Source: Ceraceosorus guamensis (taxonomy: Eukaryota > Basidiomycota > Exobasidiomycetes > Ceraceosorales > Ceraceosoraceae). Taken from it: 64,000 nt of DNA. The notes below the pieces were generated by a model. That model did not search any database. It was given only the letters and a program-made list of their open reading frames with translations, and was not told the origin of the DNA. This document shows, one piece after another, positions 20,998-33,501 of this stretch (within the stretch, counting starts at the first letter, position 1; each line of letters begins with the position of its first letter). The DNA lies in assembly GCF_003144195.1 (NCBI RefSeq), contig NW_020290007.1:5556-69555 (forward strand), given 5' to 3'. The position numbers and the translations under genes were made by a program.

Positions 20998-22424
20998 TCA
21001 CGGTTGCCGGAGGATGTGCAAGAAGGGCTGGTACATGACAAGCTTGTTGCTGCCATACGCGTCCTACGGGTCCAGGCAACACGTGCGAGCCGTTAGCACG
21101 GGCTCGGCTCGTTGATTCTGCAATTCGATTGCATGCGAAATCGCGCTTTGGCGAATCTTTCTATTGCTTACCTTTGTAGCTTTCGGTGCAACCTTGTGAG
21201 CCAGCTGGACAGCGCCCTCCAGCGTTTGTTGTGGACCGCCACTTCCTCCAGGCGGAGGTACGAGCTCATCGACGAATTCTAGAGCTTTCAATTCCTGACC
21301 TGTGAAGCGGTGACCCTCCAACACCATCTTTCGCATGACGGCGGGGCTGTGGAACTGAACAAGGGACATCCGGACATGCATGAGCTCAGCTGGTGGGCAA
21401 TGGACAGCCAAAGCTTCGAATCGGCTCACCTTGGCTCGAAGAACGGCATGAAGACCAGGAGGCAGCTGGGCTCCAAAGTCAATCTCTAGGGGTTCATGAG
21501 CAGAGTAAAAGGTGACGTAAGAAACGGAAGCGCAGCAGAGGCATAGCCGGCCCATAGCCTAAGCGTATGGACGTCTGTAACCACACGACTCACCATTCAT
21601 GCACGCGTACCCTTTGATACCAGACATGACTCGATAGTCGTGGGCAGAGATGAGCCCAAATCCAGCGGCGCTGCAAGGGGGAGCACACGAGCGCGAACAT
21701 TGAGCATCGAAGCCTCTTGAGAGCGCGATTCTCTGAGCAGTTCTCTCCCTCCCACTCACAACGCGTGTCCACCAACGCTGGCTACCGTAGGAATGGGAAA
21801 AGAGAGGAGCCTCTCATAGACTGGCATGAGGCACTGATCGAAAAAGTGTTCGTCGGCAATGGCAGCCTCAAAGTCGAGTCCATTGCTGAAGAAACGACTG
21901 CTCTTATTCTTTTCATCCAACACGCTCGTACTGATCAACGCAGCACCTTTCGAGCCAGCTTCTTCCCCCGCAATGCTCTCCCATTGAGATTGGACGTGAT
22001 CCAAAGCTGAGGCCAAGGCGGTCAGGAAATTGCGAGTCAAGCGATTGTCTGGCGTTTCGGCTGCCAGCATGTGCAACACCCAGATTCGCGGAGTTTGCGA
22101 AATCGTCTCGATGGACACGAGGGCTTTGCCCGACGAGGGGAAATTGACCGTCTCTGGCATCTTGCTCGAAGGAACTCTCTCTTGACAATGCGAGACGGAG
22201 GTGGTGATGGGTCTCTGGCGAAGCGAAAGCGGCTTGAGCGTGCTGTGCTTGTGTTGGCCTTGTGGTCGAGGCGTTTCGAGGCAAGCTGCGTGTCGGTGTG
22301 AGTTTCGCGAGAAATCAGTGGAGAGAAGACGAGCTGAGGAAGTGGCTGTGGGATGGCTAGGAGGTGCGCGTGGGACGAGAGGAATCAAACGCTGAGCACT
22401 GCAGATGGATCTCTGCGCGAGCAT
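20998..22424 (-). CDS. Enoyl-CoA hydratase/isomerase family protein (crotonase fold)
   Basis: Crotonase-fold enzyme, probably an enoyl-CoA isomerase or hydratase of fatty-acid beta-oxidation. Exons 22424-21760, 21670-21594, 21485-21172, 21063-20998. Core motifs are DNRLTRNFLTAL, the oxyanion-hole region FFSNGLDFEAA, and SVGGHAFAAGFGLISAHDYR across the first splice, followed by CMNEIDFGAQLPPG. Start choice is open: the frame begins at an ATG at 22628; an ATG at 22424 gives an Arg/Ser-rich, acid-free leader (MLAQRSICSAQRLIPLVPR) resembling a mitochondrial presequence; an ATG at 22160 (MPETVNF) sits just before the catalytic domain. I give 22424 (373 aa). The final exon codes DAYGSNKLVMYQPFLHILRQP; without the last splice (GTAAGC donor) the frame would run to 21064 instead. 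No PTS1 tripeptide ends either version. The INP-type gene converges 227 bp away. Confidence 0.84.
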
Positions 22425-22628
22425 GTGAGAAAGGGTCGGGCCAGAAGCAGTGATGTGCGTACCAGCAGGGTGACCAAGGGTGGAGGGACGATGCTCAGCG
22501 GGGACAACGTGTTTGGAGGTGAAGCGCGAAGCGTGGATGCGAATTGTGTGAATGCGATCCTCAGCAACGCCGATGGCATGGCATGACTGTGAGACCACGC
22601 ATCGATGGATCTCACGCGAGCCACTCAT

Positions 22629-23004
22629 GCGTGTGAGCTTTATGATATGTGCTTCGTCACCTGCATGCCCTCTTGGCTTACTCTCTACCCCGGCGAAGAG
22701 GCTTGCGGGATGTCGAGCTTTGCGGCTGCAAGTAGTTGCTGGTGGGACACCGGTCCTGTGCGCGTACCGGCAGCCGGTCTTGCAGGCGCTTTCAGTCGAC
22801 GGTCACGTGGATGCGTTGAGGGTCAAAGGTGACAATCCACAGAACAAGTTCTTCGAAAGTGCAACGAGTGCGAAGTTCACAACGTACCAAGAAGACCCAT
22901 TGCGACCCATCTAAATCAATCACAGCTTGGCCCAGACGAGGCTTATGTTTGCATATCAGGACTGACGCAGCTTTGCTTCGACACGTTCACTGAATGCAGT
23001 ACAT
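22629..23004. other. Spacer between the crotonase gene and UTP12
   Basis: Roughly 375 bp between two minus-strand genes, holding the UTP12 3' end and the crotonase promoter. A plus-strand open frame crosses it (22552-22914) without any family motif. Nothing else seen. Confidence 0.5.
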
Positions 23005-26000
23005 CTACGACACTGCCAGTTTTCGCTTCCTCTTTTGCCCCTCTTCGATTCGGGCTTTCACCTCTTCCGCGGTCAGATCAAAGCCATGCCGTTCATATAG
23101 AGTGCTGGTACGCTGTGCGACGTATTGGGCGCGCACGTGCCTAAGTGCAGCCAGGTTGAAGCCGATGGTTGTCTATTCCGGTCGAAGCACGCAGAGTGAG
23201 GGGATTAGTGGCAATGCGGGCATAGCGAAAGGTTTAGTGGTCTCGACATACCTTTTGTCGATCTAGAGCTGATCGAAGATGTCCGCTCAGGCTAGCGAGA
23301 GTGACACGCATCACTCGATTGGCCACAATTTGCGCGTGGTGCGTTCGAAGTAAGAAGAAAAGAATGCGCGCAACGAGTGGAATGTTCCATTGCTGTTGTA
23401 CGAATTGAGGATAGAGGTACTCATCAGAACTTGCTTTGGCGCACCAATGCTACTCCATCGACGACTTGCTCACCTTCTTTGCCCAATGATCCAAGCATCG
23501 CATCAGACTGATGACCTTGTCGAAAGGAATGACGATGAGGGCGTCGTCAAGCTGAGCGGCCGCGATCTTCTCCGTGACACGGAGCACGTATAAGCTCGGA
23601 TCGACAGCCTCGTCAGGACCAAAGGACGCAAGCAAGATGGGTGATCTAGCAGGCGGTGCACCTTGTGACCCCCGCTTCTCCCACTCTTTTCTTGCTCGAA
23701 GGTCCTCATCGGCGAGTTCCAGTGCTTCTATTAGCCGTTCACCCGCCTTGAGCGTCTCTCCGGTGCTTTTGGTTACAGCACCAACATCATCCGTCTTCTC
23801 TGGCGCTTCAGCTCCAGCGGCAAGACTACCAATTGCCGCACCGTCGTCTTCTCTCGCTGGAGCTCCCGTCTCGTACAGCTTTTCCATCTCCCTTTCCCGC
23901 TCCTCTTCCAAAAACAGTGGCTCGTCGGTCTTTTCCCAGACGCGAATGGATCTGTCTGCACCTGCAGTCACTGCCATGTTGCCTGTGTGACCAGCAGCGA
24001 CGGCCCAAACCTCTCCATGGTGCCCCTCAAGCGTTTGTATGAGCTCGAAACGGTCCCCGTCCCAGTGCCTGACTCTGCCGTCCCTGCCGACGGTCCAAAA
24101 GTGATGAGAAGCGCCTTCTTTGCCGCCCATCAAACCGCCGCCTTGACTCCCTCGCTCAAATGCGCAGCCCATCACGGCCTCTTCATGTGCGAACAAGCTC
24201 CGATGGCAGTCTCCGTAATCCAAGCCCCAGATCTTGGCGTTCCTGTCAGCCGAGACCGTCAAGCACAGCTTCGAGTCGCTCGAAATGTCCAACGACAGCA
24301 CTGGCAGCTTGTGTCCGTAAAGCGAGAGGAAGAATTTGAGCGAATCGGCAAAAAACACTTTGACTGTACTGTCTAGCAGACTGAGGGCTAGCAAGCGCCC
24401 GTCAGGGCTATACTTGGCGAATAGGACGTCATCGGTCATCTTGAGGGTACGAACATGCGCCAGGGAGAGTTGCATTCTACCCGCGCTAGGAGCTGGCCGA
24501 CCTTCGTCCTGCTCTTGATTTGGTCCTGATTGGTCCTCCGGCCGTTCCTCGATGGCAGAAACAACGCTTTCGAATTCCCAAAACTTCACATCTTTGTCTG
24601 CGCTAGCAGTCACACAGCTTTGACCGTCGGGGTGCACAGCGATGCTCCAGAGCGGTCCGTCATGAGCTTGGATAGTCTCCACAGCTTCTCCTGCCGGAAT
24701 ATCGTACGATCTGAGTGTGCCGTCTTTGCAACCCACCAGGACGTGTCGATCACCAGGAAGCCACGCAACCGTCAAGGCGTACGCGCCAGGTAGAGTCCGT
24801 ATGCACCTCCCCGTTGCAACGTTCCAGATCTTCAATTGCCCGAAGCTGTCTGCGGAGGCAAGCAGTGTGTCGTCGGATGACAACGCCACCGCTCTAGCTT
24901 CCGATCTGTGTCCCGGCAGATCGATTCCGCACGACAGTGTTGCTTCCGGAGGAGTGGCCTTTTCTGACTTGCTTTGAGGCGGAGGTGGCAAGCTCTGCAC
25001 CTCGATTGCATTCGTTGCAAGCGCGAGAAGCATGGGCGTGGCCGCGTTACTGTTCGCGTTCTCGCTCGCATCTTGAAAGGCAAAGCTTCGCAGACGACCC
25101 TGCGTCGGACGCACAATTGTGTACGATTCTAACCGCTCCGCCCAAGAAATGTCCGCATTTGCAGGTTCATTTGAACCTGCGTCGTCCAGCGCTGTTGCTG
25201 CTGTTGAAGTTCCGCCATCGGACTTTTTCTGTGCCTTCTCTCTTGCACGTCTGTTTCGTCGAGCAAGCTTCTTTCGCATGTCGTCTTGTGTGCGTATCCG
25301 AAACACTTGCACCGCCTTCTCGGAGCTCATTACGGCGACGAAGCCGCATCCTGCAGCGCCTCGAGGTGGAGCAAACAAGATCTGGATGATGCGTCGAGAG
25401 GAGGACACGGGAAGCGTGCCGTGCGGAATGATGAAACCACGGCTCAGACCTCCAGCTGCGTCTTCAGTACCTTCCAGATCCACATTCATCGCCGAGGCCT
25501 GTATCCCACCTGCGAGCGCTTTGGTGTCGATCTCCCAGATTCGTACCTCGCCTTCTGCAGAGCCTGTGAGCAACAGGACTGAGGCATCGTCTCGATCTGA
25601 AGCTCCATCTACTGTAAGCTGATCTATGGATTTGCCGCCAAATCCCGAAGCCATGGCCAAGCTGAGTATCTCGCCTTTGCCAGGAACGACCGTTTGAAGA
25701 CAGTGCTGCATGCTGAGATCCCAGAGCTTGATAAGACCATCTTTTGAAGCAGAGACGAGATGACCCAAGCTGGTGAAGCTCGCGGAAGACGAGGAAGGCT
25801 GCTTGTATGCGTCTTGCGAAGCATGCTTGTTGGTTGCGGGCACGAAAGCGAGGTCTGTGATGGCGTTGCGATGACCTTTCATGCGATACATACCCGTCTC
25901 CGCGACGACATCCCAAAGGATGATGTCCGTGTCCAAGCTTCCGCTTGCCAGCCTGAGCCCACCTTGGTCCTCGAACGCAAGACTGGTGACCGCGGCGTTG

Positions 26001-26338
26001 TGCCCATTGAAAGTGAGTGCAGGGCTTGTAGGGGCTTCGGTATCCAAAGGATTGACGCGCCAAATGCGAATGCTGCCATCCTGATAGCCCACGGCATAGG
26101 TGGACAAGATGTCGTCTGAGCGTTGAGGAGCACGAGCTATAGCTGTGACACTGGCCTTGTGCCCAACATCATGCCACATGCTGAGCTGAGTTCCTCGCTT
26201 GACATCCCAAACCAGAACGTCCTCCAACGCTGGCACTACGGCCGTCTTGCCATCGCTGCACAGGAGGGAGCGAGAGGTGGAGGATGCTACCAAGCCAAAG
26301 GCCTGCGTAGGTTCGTGGCGAAGGTACGACCGCACCAT
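23005..26338 (-). CDS. UTP12: U3 snoRNP/SSU processome WD40 protein Utp12 (Dip2/WDR3)
   Basis: Tandem beta-propeller protein of the UTP-B complex in the small-subunit processome, needed for early 18S pre-rRNA cleavages in the nucleolus. Three exons, 26338-23474, 23392-23252 and 23172-23005, give 1057 residues. The N-terminus MVRSYLRHEPTQAFGLVAS is the family start. More than a dozen WD units follow, e.g. RLASGSLDTDIILWDV, LLASADSFGQLKIWNV, SCVTASADKDVKFWEF, MAVTAGADRSIRVWEK. The C-terminal Utp12 domain (about 880-1040) runs through ASFGPDEAVDPSLYVLRV and IPFDKVISLMRCLDHWAKK, then across the introns into WNIPLVARILFFLLRTHH and TIGFNLAALRHVR, ending in a basic KRKRKLAVS tail. Length and order match Dip2/WDR3. 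It shares a 457-bp divergent promoter region with CLPTM1. Confidence 0.95.
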
Positions 26339-26795
26339 GGCAGGCGCACCGGATAGATGCAGTGTTGCTACGCGGTGAGAAGAAAGGAGATGAGCGATGA
26401 AAGAATAAAAGATTGGCGGCCATGAATCACGACTGGTGCAGCTGGAGTTGAAGACGTTGCTTGATCCAAAGACTCACGGTCGAAATTTCAAAAAGCTAGC
26501 GGACAAATTCTTGCAGGCGGACGCGCTTTCGTGCGGGAAAGACGTCACAAATGTGCATGGATGGCTGGGTGCGGCGCCGCGCCGCGCCTCCGTGCGCTCC
26601 AGGAAGATACTGTGCATGCGCAGGTACCGACCGCCATGCGCCTTCTCCATGGAGAGCAACAACACACCATCGCCCGCCAGGCTTGACGTTCCTTCTCACC
26701 AATGCGACAACGTCAGAACACTCGTTGACCGCGCAGTGCAAGGTCACGCCTCCTTTCAAAAGTACGGTCACTCGTAGGTCTTTGTTCATCGCAGC
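26339..26795. other. Divergent promoter region between UTP12 and CLPTM1
   Basis: 457 bp separating two divergent housekeeping genes. A GCGCCGCGCCGCGCC patch lies near 26570. No TATA-like site was noticed and no credible gene; the overlapping open frames on both strands are uninformative. Confidence 0.5.
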
Positions 26796-29735
26796 ATGTC
26801 GTCAAGCGGTGCTGCAGCGACAGCGCCGACCCAAGGAGGAGGAGCAGGTGCCCAGCAAGGTGGAGATTGGAAGAGCACACTGACGCGAGCGGTGGCGGGT
26901 TACTTTGTGGTGCAAGCTCTGCTTGGCCGTGAGTAGCGTTGACCTACAAGCTCTGATCTTAGCATGTCTTCAGGTCCGCTGATGTGCTCTCGAGCGCCTT
27001 CTCAGCCAACGGTCTCGTTGCTTACTACTACGGCAAGACACAATTTCAGAAGCCGCCTGATGATGCAGCATCAAGCGCAGTTGCAAACGAGGGTGCCGAA
27101 GCTGGAGCGGCAAACTCCTTCAGCGTGCCAGGTCCCCGACTGTCTGCGGGAGTCAGCAAGCTGATCAAACCCCACAGCGTAGCTACACCCATCGCTCCTC
27201 CCGGCACTCCTTTGGACATCTACCTCTTCCTGTCGCAAGGACCATCACCGACCGAGAAGGATCTCGAGACGCAATGGTCAGCGCTTGTCTCGCACGGTTC
27301 AGGGCCTTGGGCTGAGACGTCATCCTCTGAAGACGTTCTGAATATCCATCGGGCAGAGTACGACGAGCTGCTGCAAGACCCGATCAGGCAATCGATGATC
27401 GCCGTAAATGGCGTGCTGCCAGCTGCAAGATGGAGCAATGTAGTGGTGGGCGACGATGCTCTGGCACGATCTGTCGATCTTGAGATCCCCATCGGACCCT
27501 TGGTACAGAGCCGCAATGGCTCCATCTGGGCAGACATCTTTGCTGTGCCCAGCGGCCGTCCGCTCCGCGATTTTGCCAGCTCTCAAATACTGCCGACGCT
27601 TCGGGTACGTAAATGTGAGTTCTTCTTCCACGTAGGGAAAATGACGATGCTTGCTCGACCCTACCTGACGCCTTGACTGCTTGCTCACTGACGCAGTGCT
27701 CACAAGATTATACCCGCAAAGAAGACACAGAGAACAGCGAAAGCTCTTTGGAGGTTCAGATGAGAAAGAAAGCACAGACTCTGAGAAGGCTCAAGCGCTA
27801 AAGCAGGAGGAAGAGCTTTCCGCTTTCGGTCCTGCTCCACTGGTCACATTCTGGCACCGCAACCTTACTCTTGGCCTGGCAACCCTGGACGCCAAGTCGG
27901 CCCTGCCCATAGGTAAGTCATCGTCGAGCGTGCCTCCGAAAAATGTTCGGCTCAGCGGACGCCAGCTAAAGCTCTGTGACTGCGGATGTGGTTCATCGCA
28001 GGGAAGTTACCTCCACCTGTCCTTCAACATGTTCACGTGCAGCACGATGAGGCCGGCAAGCCCACTTGGACTGGAGAGGTAGAGGGGCATAATGCAATCG
28101 CAAAGCCCTTGCTGTTCAGCAACGATTTTTGGCTGGTGAGTGGCGCTGGCGCGACGAGGATCGGTGTTGCCGAAAGGGCGCCGATGAGCAATACTGTTAA
28201 CGCAAGTGGTCTGAACTCTACGCATAGCTACGAGAGCACATGAATCCCATCAATGCCACTCTCGACACTCTGCCCTTGACTGTGAACCTGTACAGCAGTG
28301 AGCGAAGTTCTTGATCATTGAATTGCAGGACTTCTTCAGCTGACAGCAACTCTCCTCAGCCTCATTCTTCAAGTTTCAGCTGATCACGTCCATGCATGAT
28401 GCTTTCGGGAAACAAGAGATGGGAGCTGCAGAAGTTGACCTGATCAAGGAAACTCTGCTCACGACGAGCCCGTGGTATCTGGGTCTGACAATGCTTGTGA
28501 CCTTGTTGCATTCGCTTTTCGAATTCTTGGCATTCTCGAGCGACGTTTCTCATTGGCGACAAAAAGACAACGTGAGCGGGATGTTGACTTTGCGTTCGTC
28601 GGGATGACAAGAGCTGAACTTTATCAAATCGCTTGTGCAGCTTGCTGGAGTGTCCATCGGATCCATTCTGACGAATGTTGTGGTTCAGCTCATCATCTTG
28701 CTGTACCTCATCGACCAGTCAGAGCAGACTAGCTGGATGATTCTGGCCGGAAACGGTGTCGGTGTCCTCGTCGAAGCGTGGAAGCTGACCAAAGTGAGTG
28801 ACCGTCGTCGTCTTGCTTGAGCTCTTGACGGTCTACACCATCAAGACCCTCAATGTTCAACGCCTGCACTACATCTCTTTCTTAGGCCGTGACCGTCGGG
28901 ATCGTTCCTCGACGCGCTGAAAACCGCAAAGGGCCTCTTGGGTGGCTGCCTTATCAGCTCGACGTGCAGAACAAGAGGACGCCAAGTGAAGAGGAGCTGC
29001 GGACGCAAAAGTACGATCGTCAAGCCTTCAAGATCTGCGGCATCGTGATGGGACCTGTGCTGGTCGGTTACACTGTTTACAGTGCGCTTTACGAGCAGCA
29101 CAAGGGGTGGTGGTCATTCATCATTGGGACCCTTTGCTCTTTCGTCTATGGTGAGTCTGAGTCACTCCAACGATCTTAATTTGCCGCAATCGCTGATACA
29201 GGAGGACTGTCGTGCGTAGCGTTCGGCTTCGTGAGCCTGATTCCACAGCTCCTCGTAAATGTGAGTGATGGATGGAGATTTCGTAGTGGTGGTCGCTGCA
29301 CACGTCGTTGAGTGCTCTTCATCAAACCAAACCATCAGTACAATATGAAGTCTGTCGCAGGGTACCCAGCCAAGACGATGATCTACAAGATCCTTGGCAC
29401 GGGTAAGCAGCTCGAGCCGAGGTCGCTTTCGCTCCCGCGCCGTACTAATTGTCGCTCACCCCTTTCGCTCTGTACCGGCCTCTACAGTGGTGGACGACTT
29501 CTTCGCCTTCGCGATCAAGATGCCCTGGCTTCATAGACTGGCTTGTTTCAGGGATGACGTCATCTTTCTGATCTTCCTATATCAGAGATATATTTACGGA
29601 GTAGACGAAACTAGGGTCAACGAATTCGGACAAGTCGTCAACAAGCAGAAGGAGGACGAAAAGGATGCTGCTGTGGACAAGGTCGAGGACAAGAAGCGTC
29701 AAAAGAGCCAAAAGGAGACCAAAAAGATGCAGTAG
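26796..29735 (+). CDS. CLPTM1: CLPTM1 family multi-pass ER/Golgi membrane protein
   Basis: Homologue of cleft lip and palate transmembrane protein 1, a conserved multi-pass endomembrane protein. Eleven exons: 26796-26928, 27006-27614, 27697-27912, 28002-28135, 28228-28297, 28360-28571, 28641-28793, 28886-29150, 29202-29260, 29339-29402, 29488-29735; 720 residues. Family landmarks are PIAPPGTPLDIYLFLS in the lumenal domain, VTFWHRNLTLGLATLD, PLLFSNDFWL, LVTLLHSLFEFLAFSSDVSHW, LLYLIDQSEQTSWM, HKGWWSFIIGTLCSFVYG, FGFVSLIPQLLVNYNMKSVA, DDFFAFAIKMPWLHRL and YQRYIYGVDETRVNEFG. The first intron keeps phase only with the acceptor at 27005 (CTTCTCAG), not with the nearer CTTCAG. The protein ends KKMQ, a KKXX-type ER retrieval signal after a Lys/Asp-rich tail. 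Identity is secure. Confidence 0.97.
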
Positions 29736-32049
29736 TAGAGTGGACACGACGTCACCTTGTTCCGCAGCCAATCACAAGCCATACATCGTCTTCTCAACGC
29801 ATGAACACTCGTCTGCGCATGCCAGACCCTATTCCCTCCTCGAGCGGAATGAGCAAGCAAAAGTTGTGGAGCTTTCGTCGCATTACGACACGTCACGCAG
29901 CGCATCTTGAGGGCCCCGCGACATAAGCAGCGACATCCCCAAGTATATTTGCAGTACACGCTTTGGAGTTATCTGTGCGCAAAAATGGGATTGGTGCAAC
30001 TCGTGACCAGAGCGCTTATCGCCTTCTCACTCGATCGCCCTCACCCCTCGATCGCGCACCTCGCACCCTGCACCCCGCACCTTGCATGCGAATCCAGCAA
30101 TCAGCAAGTCGGAGATCACTCTCATCAATAATTGCGTTTCAATTCTTGATTGCAATAAGTCGCATATGGGGAGGCGTCCAATACGTGAGCCTCGTGCAGG
30201 TGCACACCATTTAGGGTCGCGGCTTTGCGCTTGATCTCGCAGCATCAGCAGACAAGCTAGATGATCACCGCGTACGTATACGCCCCACGGCGCGTGTACC
30301 GTAGTCTGAGTCAGAGTGTGAGTCATGGTGCGATTGGGCTGGCGCAGGTGGTACCGCGCCCGGCCATTATGTTGCGTGCTCGTCGCCGCATGCCCGTTGC
30401 TGGCCGCAAGGGTATCTGATGATCACATGTATGCTCACCGCGGTCATCGTACCTCGATCCGCTCTTAGGCGTCGCTAGAGCGACGGATCCGTGTACTGAA
30501 CTGCGCAAATTAGTAGCCTGCAGGCAGCCTCACATCGCCATGCAGACCATCGTTCATCGTGGTTCGGCCGTTACCGCTGGCTAACCTTTGGAGGTTTCTC
30601 TCCCCTTCTCCTTCTGGGGGCCATGGACCTGATGTACAGGTCTCATTGCGGACCGCCAAGCAAGCAGGCAATAGTCGTGGGGATTTGCAGCTGCTGATAA
30701 TATACCATTTGCTCTCCGAGTGCCCGGGGTGTCCTGCCCAGTCCTGGTGGGGATCACTGCGTGCTAGCTGGCAAGCTGAACGCCCATCACACCTCGCATC
30801 GCGACCAACCAATCGCTCAGTTTTGAACGGCTGCGAGTCTGAGGGTGTTGCTTCTGCCCTTGTCTTGACGCTCACGATCACTGATGCATGCGTGCTCCCA
30901 TGCGGCGACTCGATCCTCATCAGATTTGTTGTGGGGCGATGAGAGGCGGCCCGACGTGTCTAAAACGAGAAGAGATCATTCATTCAAAAATTGATTCATT
31001 CATTCATTGGTCTGCGCAGTTCCGCGGACTTTTATAGCTGCTGGCCGCGCGTGCCCATGCGACGATGACGAGCAAATTGCTCTGCGGGGGCCGTTGCAAC
31101 GAGTCATGCCACCATCACCATAAATGCATGCATGCCAGCATCAGTTTGAGTCGCGTATGTGAGTCGTGAGTGAGGGTGAGGGTGAGTGGCGTGCGCGCGA
31201 GCTGTACCCGGTAGATGCGCAATAAGCTTGAAAGAGGCTGTACGTGGTGTTTATCGGCGCGGGGTCATGTGGATATCCTTGATTTGTGTTTCGACCTCCA
31301 TGGATTCATCAGCATCGCCATATATGTGAAGTCCATATATATTTACACTCACGATTGCGAGGGCTGTACATAGGCACCGATCAAGTAATTGGACAGCAAG
31401 AGGGAGGGCTACACGGCTGCGATGCCTGCCTGCTGCTCCTTTCACTGTGCTGAATCTGGGATCATCTGATGCATGCCCGTGAAACGCTTCGAGCCGCTTG
31501 ATCCTTGATCAGTCAAGGGGCACGCGACTCTGACTGCACGTACGTGGTGCTCATGCTGGCTTCGCATCCCTAAGCTGTGACACCCTTTCAGATGACTCGT
31601 GACTCTGACTGCCATACTCGTGGTTACAGTTGTGAGTCAAGTTCTGGGGATGCAAGACCGCGATTAGCAGTCCGTCATTTCTTGGGAACCGCAGCAGCAA
31701 CAGAGCTTCGATCAGCATGTCCTGCCCGCGGCCGTGATGAATGCATGCTGCATGCTGGTCGCAATGAGATTTTCCGAAGGGGAGCGATCGATGGCGATGC
31801 GTGGTTGAGTACGGCACGTTCTCACGTATACCCCTCTTTCCACGTCTACCCTTCCCCCGGGCCCGTAGTAGGTCCTTAACTTGCAGTACCCCGAAACAGC
31901 TTCAGTCGCAGTCAGGTTGCAAGCGCGCCAGTCTCAGCAAAGGTCAAGCTGGAACACAGAGAAAGCATGCTAGCGTGAACGGCCACAACAGGATGCTGAT
32001 GATGAGATGGCGGACCTTGAAGACTTTTATCGATTGATTGTGGCAAAGA

Positions 32050-32065
32050 CATATATATATATATA
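32050..32065. repeat. AT dinucleotide tract
   Basis: Alternating A/T tract of about 16 nt, upstream of the Kre9-like gene. Confidence 0.75.
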
Positions 32066-32151
32066 CTCGTAACCACATCGCTTTTGATGTCCTGTCCTGC
32101 CCTAAGCATAGTGCCTTCGGATTTGACCTCGATTTTTCTTGCGCACCCACC

Positions 32152-32157
32152 TATATA
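32152..32157 (+). promoter_or_regulatory. TATA-like element upstream of the Kre9-like gene
   Basis: TATATA about 127 bp before the ATG at 32284, followed by pyrimidine-rich sequence (CTCTCCGTCTCCTCG) that could hold start sites. Pattern match only. Confidence 0.4.
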
Positions 32158-32283
32158 CGCTTTCTGCATCGCAACATCGTGGTTTCCGCTCGCTGCTGTA
32201 CTCTCCGTCTCCTCGAAGCAATTCACATCGAAAATTAGCCGTCAAAGCGTCGCCGCACCATCCATAATCGGAGGCCAAACAAG

Positions 32284-33220
32284 ATGATCTTCAGCATTCT
32301 TCCCGCTGTGACGTGGGTTGCGCTCTCTCTATTCGGCGCCTCGCAATGCAGGTCCATCGCGAGCGGTAACGGTATCCAAATGACGGCAGACGTCGGCAAC
32401 GAGATGATGTTGTCCCGCAATCCAGGCAGCCAACTGATCGGTCTGGACATCGAACAACGCGAGTTGGATCCTAGCCTGCAGAATCTTGCTCCTCGCATCG
32501 TCTTTAATCCCAAAGTCATTTCGCCCCACAAGCACACCGTCTGGTTGGCTGGACAGACGGTCAACGTGAAGTGGGATCCATCAAAGTTGCCAGCTGAACT
32601 TGGAGACCTTGTAAGTCCTCACACGACGGGGACATCGTAGAGCGTTGCTGATTCCTTTCCACTTTCCACGCGCTTGACCACTTCAACTTTGTCCCTCTAC
32701 AGCATGGAGAAATTAGACTGGGTTACCGCAAGGAAGGCGAGACGAACGAGCATCTGAAGTGGGTGCTGCGCTCAAACGTGCCAATGAAGCTTGGCAAGCA
32801 GGAGGTCAAGTTACCTGACGACTTGGAGACCAAGGAGCACGAGTACATGTGAGGGCACCCTGCACTGTCTTGTCCCTCGGTCATCCCGGGTCCTGACTAT
32901 AATCGTCTCCTTGCTCGCTCACCCTCCTTAGCATCGTCGTGATGGGCGATTCTGGCAATGCGAGCGAGCCTTTCACGATCTACAGCAAGGCGGACAAGCA
33001 GAAATGGGCAGAGCATCTCAAGCCAAAGCCTGGAGCAAAGGCCACCGCCAAGAGTGCCAGTGCCTCTACCGCCCAAGCCGTTGCAGGTTTCGATGGGGGT
33101 AAACCGCATGCCGAGACCAAGACGACGAGCAAATCCAAAAGCAAAGCAGAGAGCAAGGACGCTCCCCAACCCCAGCGACGTGGAATCGATGTCAAAGTCT
33201 TCAGCAAGATCGCTGCTTGA
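32284..33220 (+). CDS. Secreted protein with Kre9/Knh1-like domain
   Basis: Predicted secreted protein of 253 residues. Exons 32284-32610, 32703-32848, 32932-33220. A hydrophobic signal peptide spans about residues 1-22 (MIFSILPAVTWVALSLFGAS). Residues about 75-185 resemble the Kre9/Knh1 N-terminal fold seen in fungal Ser/Thr-rich wall proteins: HTVWLAGQTVNVKWDPS, GEIRLGYRKEGET, VKLPDDLETKEHEYIIVVMG and GDSGNASEPFTIY. The C-terminal 65 residues are Lys/Ser/Ala-rich and end without a hydrophobic GPI-attachment signal, so it is probably soluble. NASEP offers an N-glycosylation site. Yeast Kre9 is needed for beta-1,6-glucan assembly; whether this relative shares that role is unknown. It converges on GOS1, 281 bp away. 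Confidence 0.75.
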
Positions 33221-33501
33221 CCGCGAACATTCTCAAGGACCTTTTCTTTCTTCGACACGCACCAAAGCAATCCGAGGCCAAATCCTAGAGCGTCGTTCCA
33301 TGTGACAGTGCTTGCGTCAACTCGATGTTGGACAATCGCCGGCCTCCCTTGTACATTGTCACTTCATGCCCCTCTCACCACACCATCACCACCCAAATGT
33401 GAAGCAATCAATGTCATCACTTGCCTACTCCCACTCCAAAGTCTTGACCCGGACGCATGGCAGATTGTATTGCCAAAGGCTGCCTCTGTCCTTCGCGGCT
33501 T

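Larger units (their letters stand above)
29736..32283. other. Longest gap in the window (2.5 kb), no convincing gene
   Basis: Gene-free stretch between CLPTM1 and the Kre9-like gene. It holds a TTCATTCATTCATT run (about 30990-31005), TGAGGG units (about 31169-31187), an AT dinucleotide tract (32050-32065), TATA-like patches, and several ACTCGTGACT-type motifs around 31160 and 31594-31640. A frame of 127 codons at 30559-30942 overlaps an antisense frame of 136 codons and has no recognisable motif or clear splice partner. No tRNA cloverleaf or A/B box pair recognised. Confidence 0.5.

Noticed and set aside
26964-27164. Alternative 66-codon frame at the CLPTM1 second exon
   Set aside because: It follows from using the nearer CTTCAG acceptor, which breaks the CLPTM1 frame; the acceptor at 27005 keeps phase and the family sequence.
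30510-30942. Two overlapping frames of 136 (minus) and 127 (plus) codons in the 2.5-kb gap
   Set aside because: Opposite-strand frames over the same bases, no family motif, no splice partners and no clear promoter. I could not support either as a gene.
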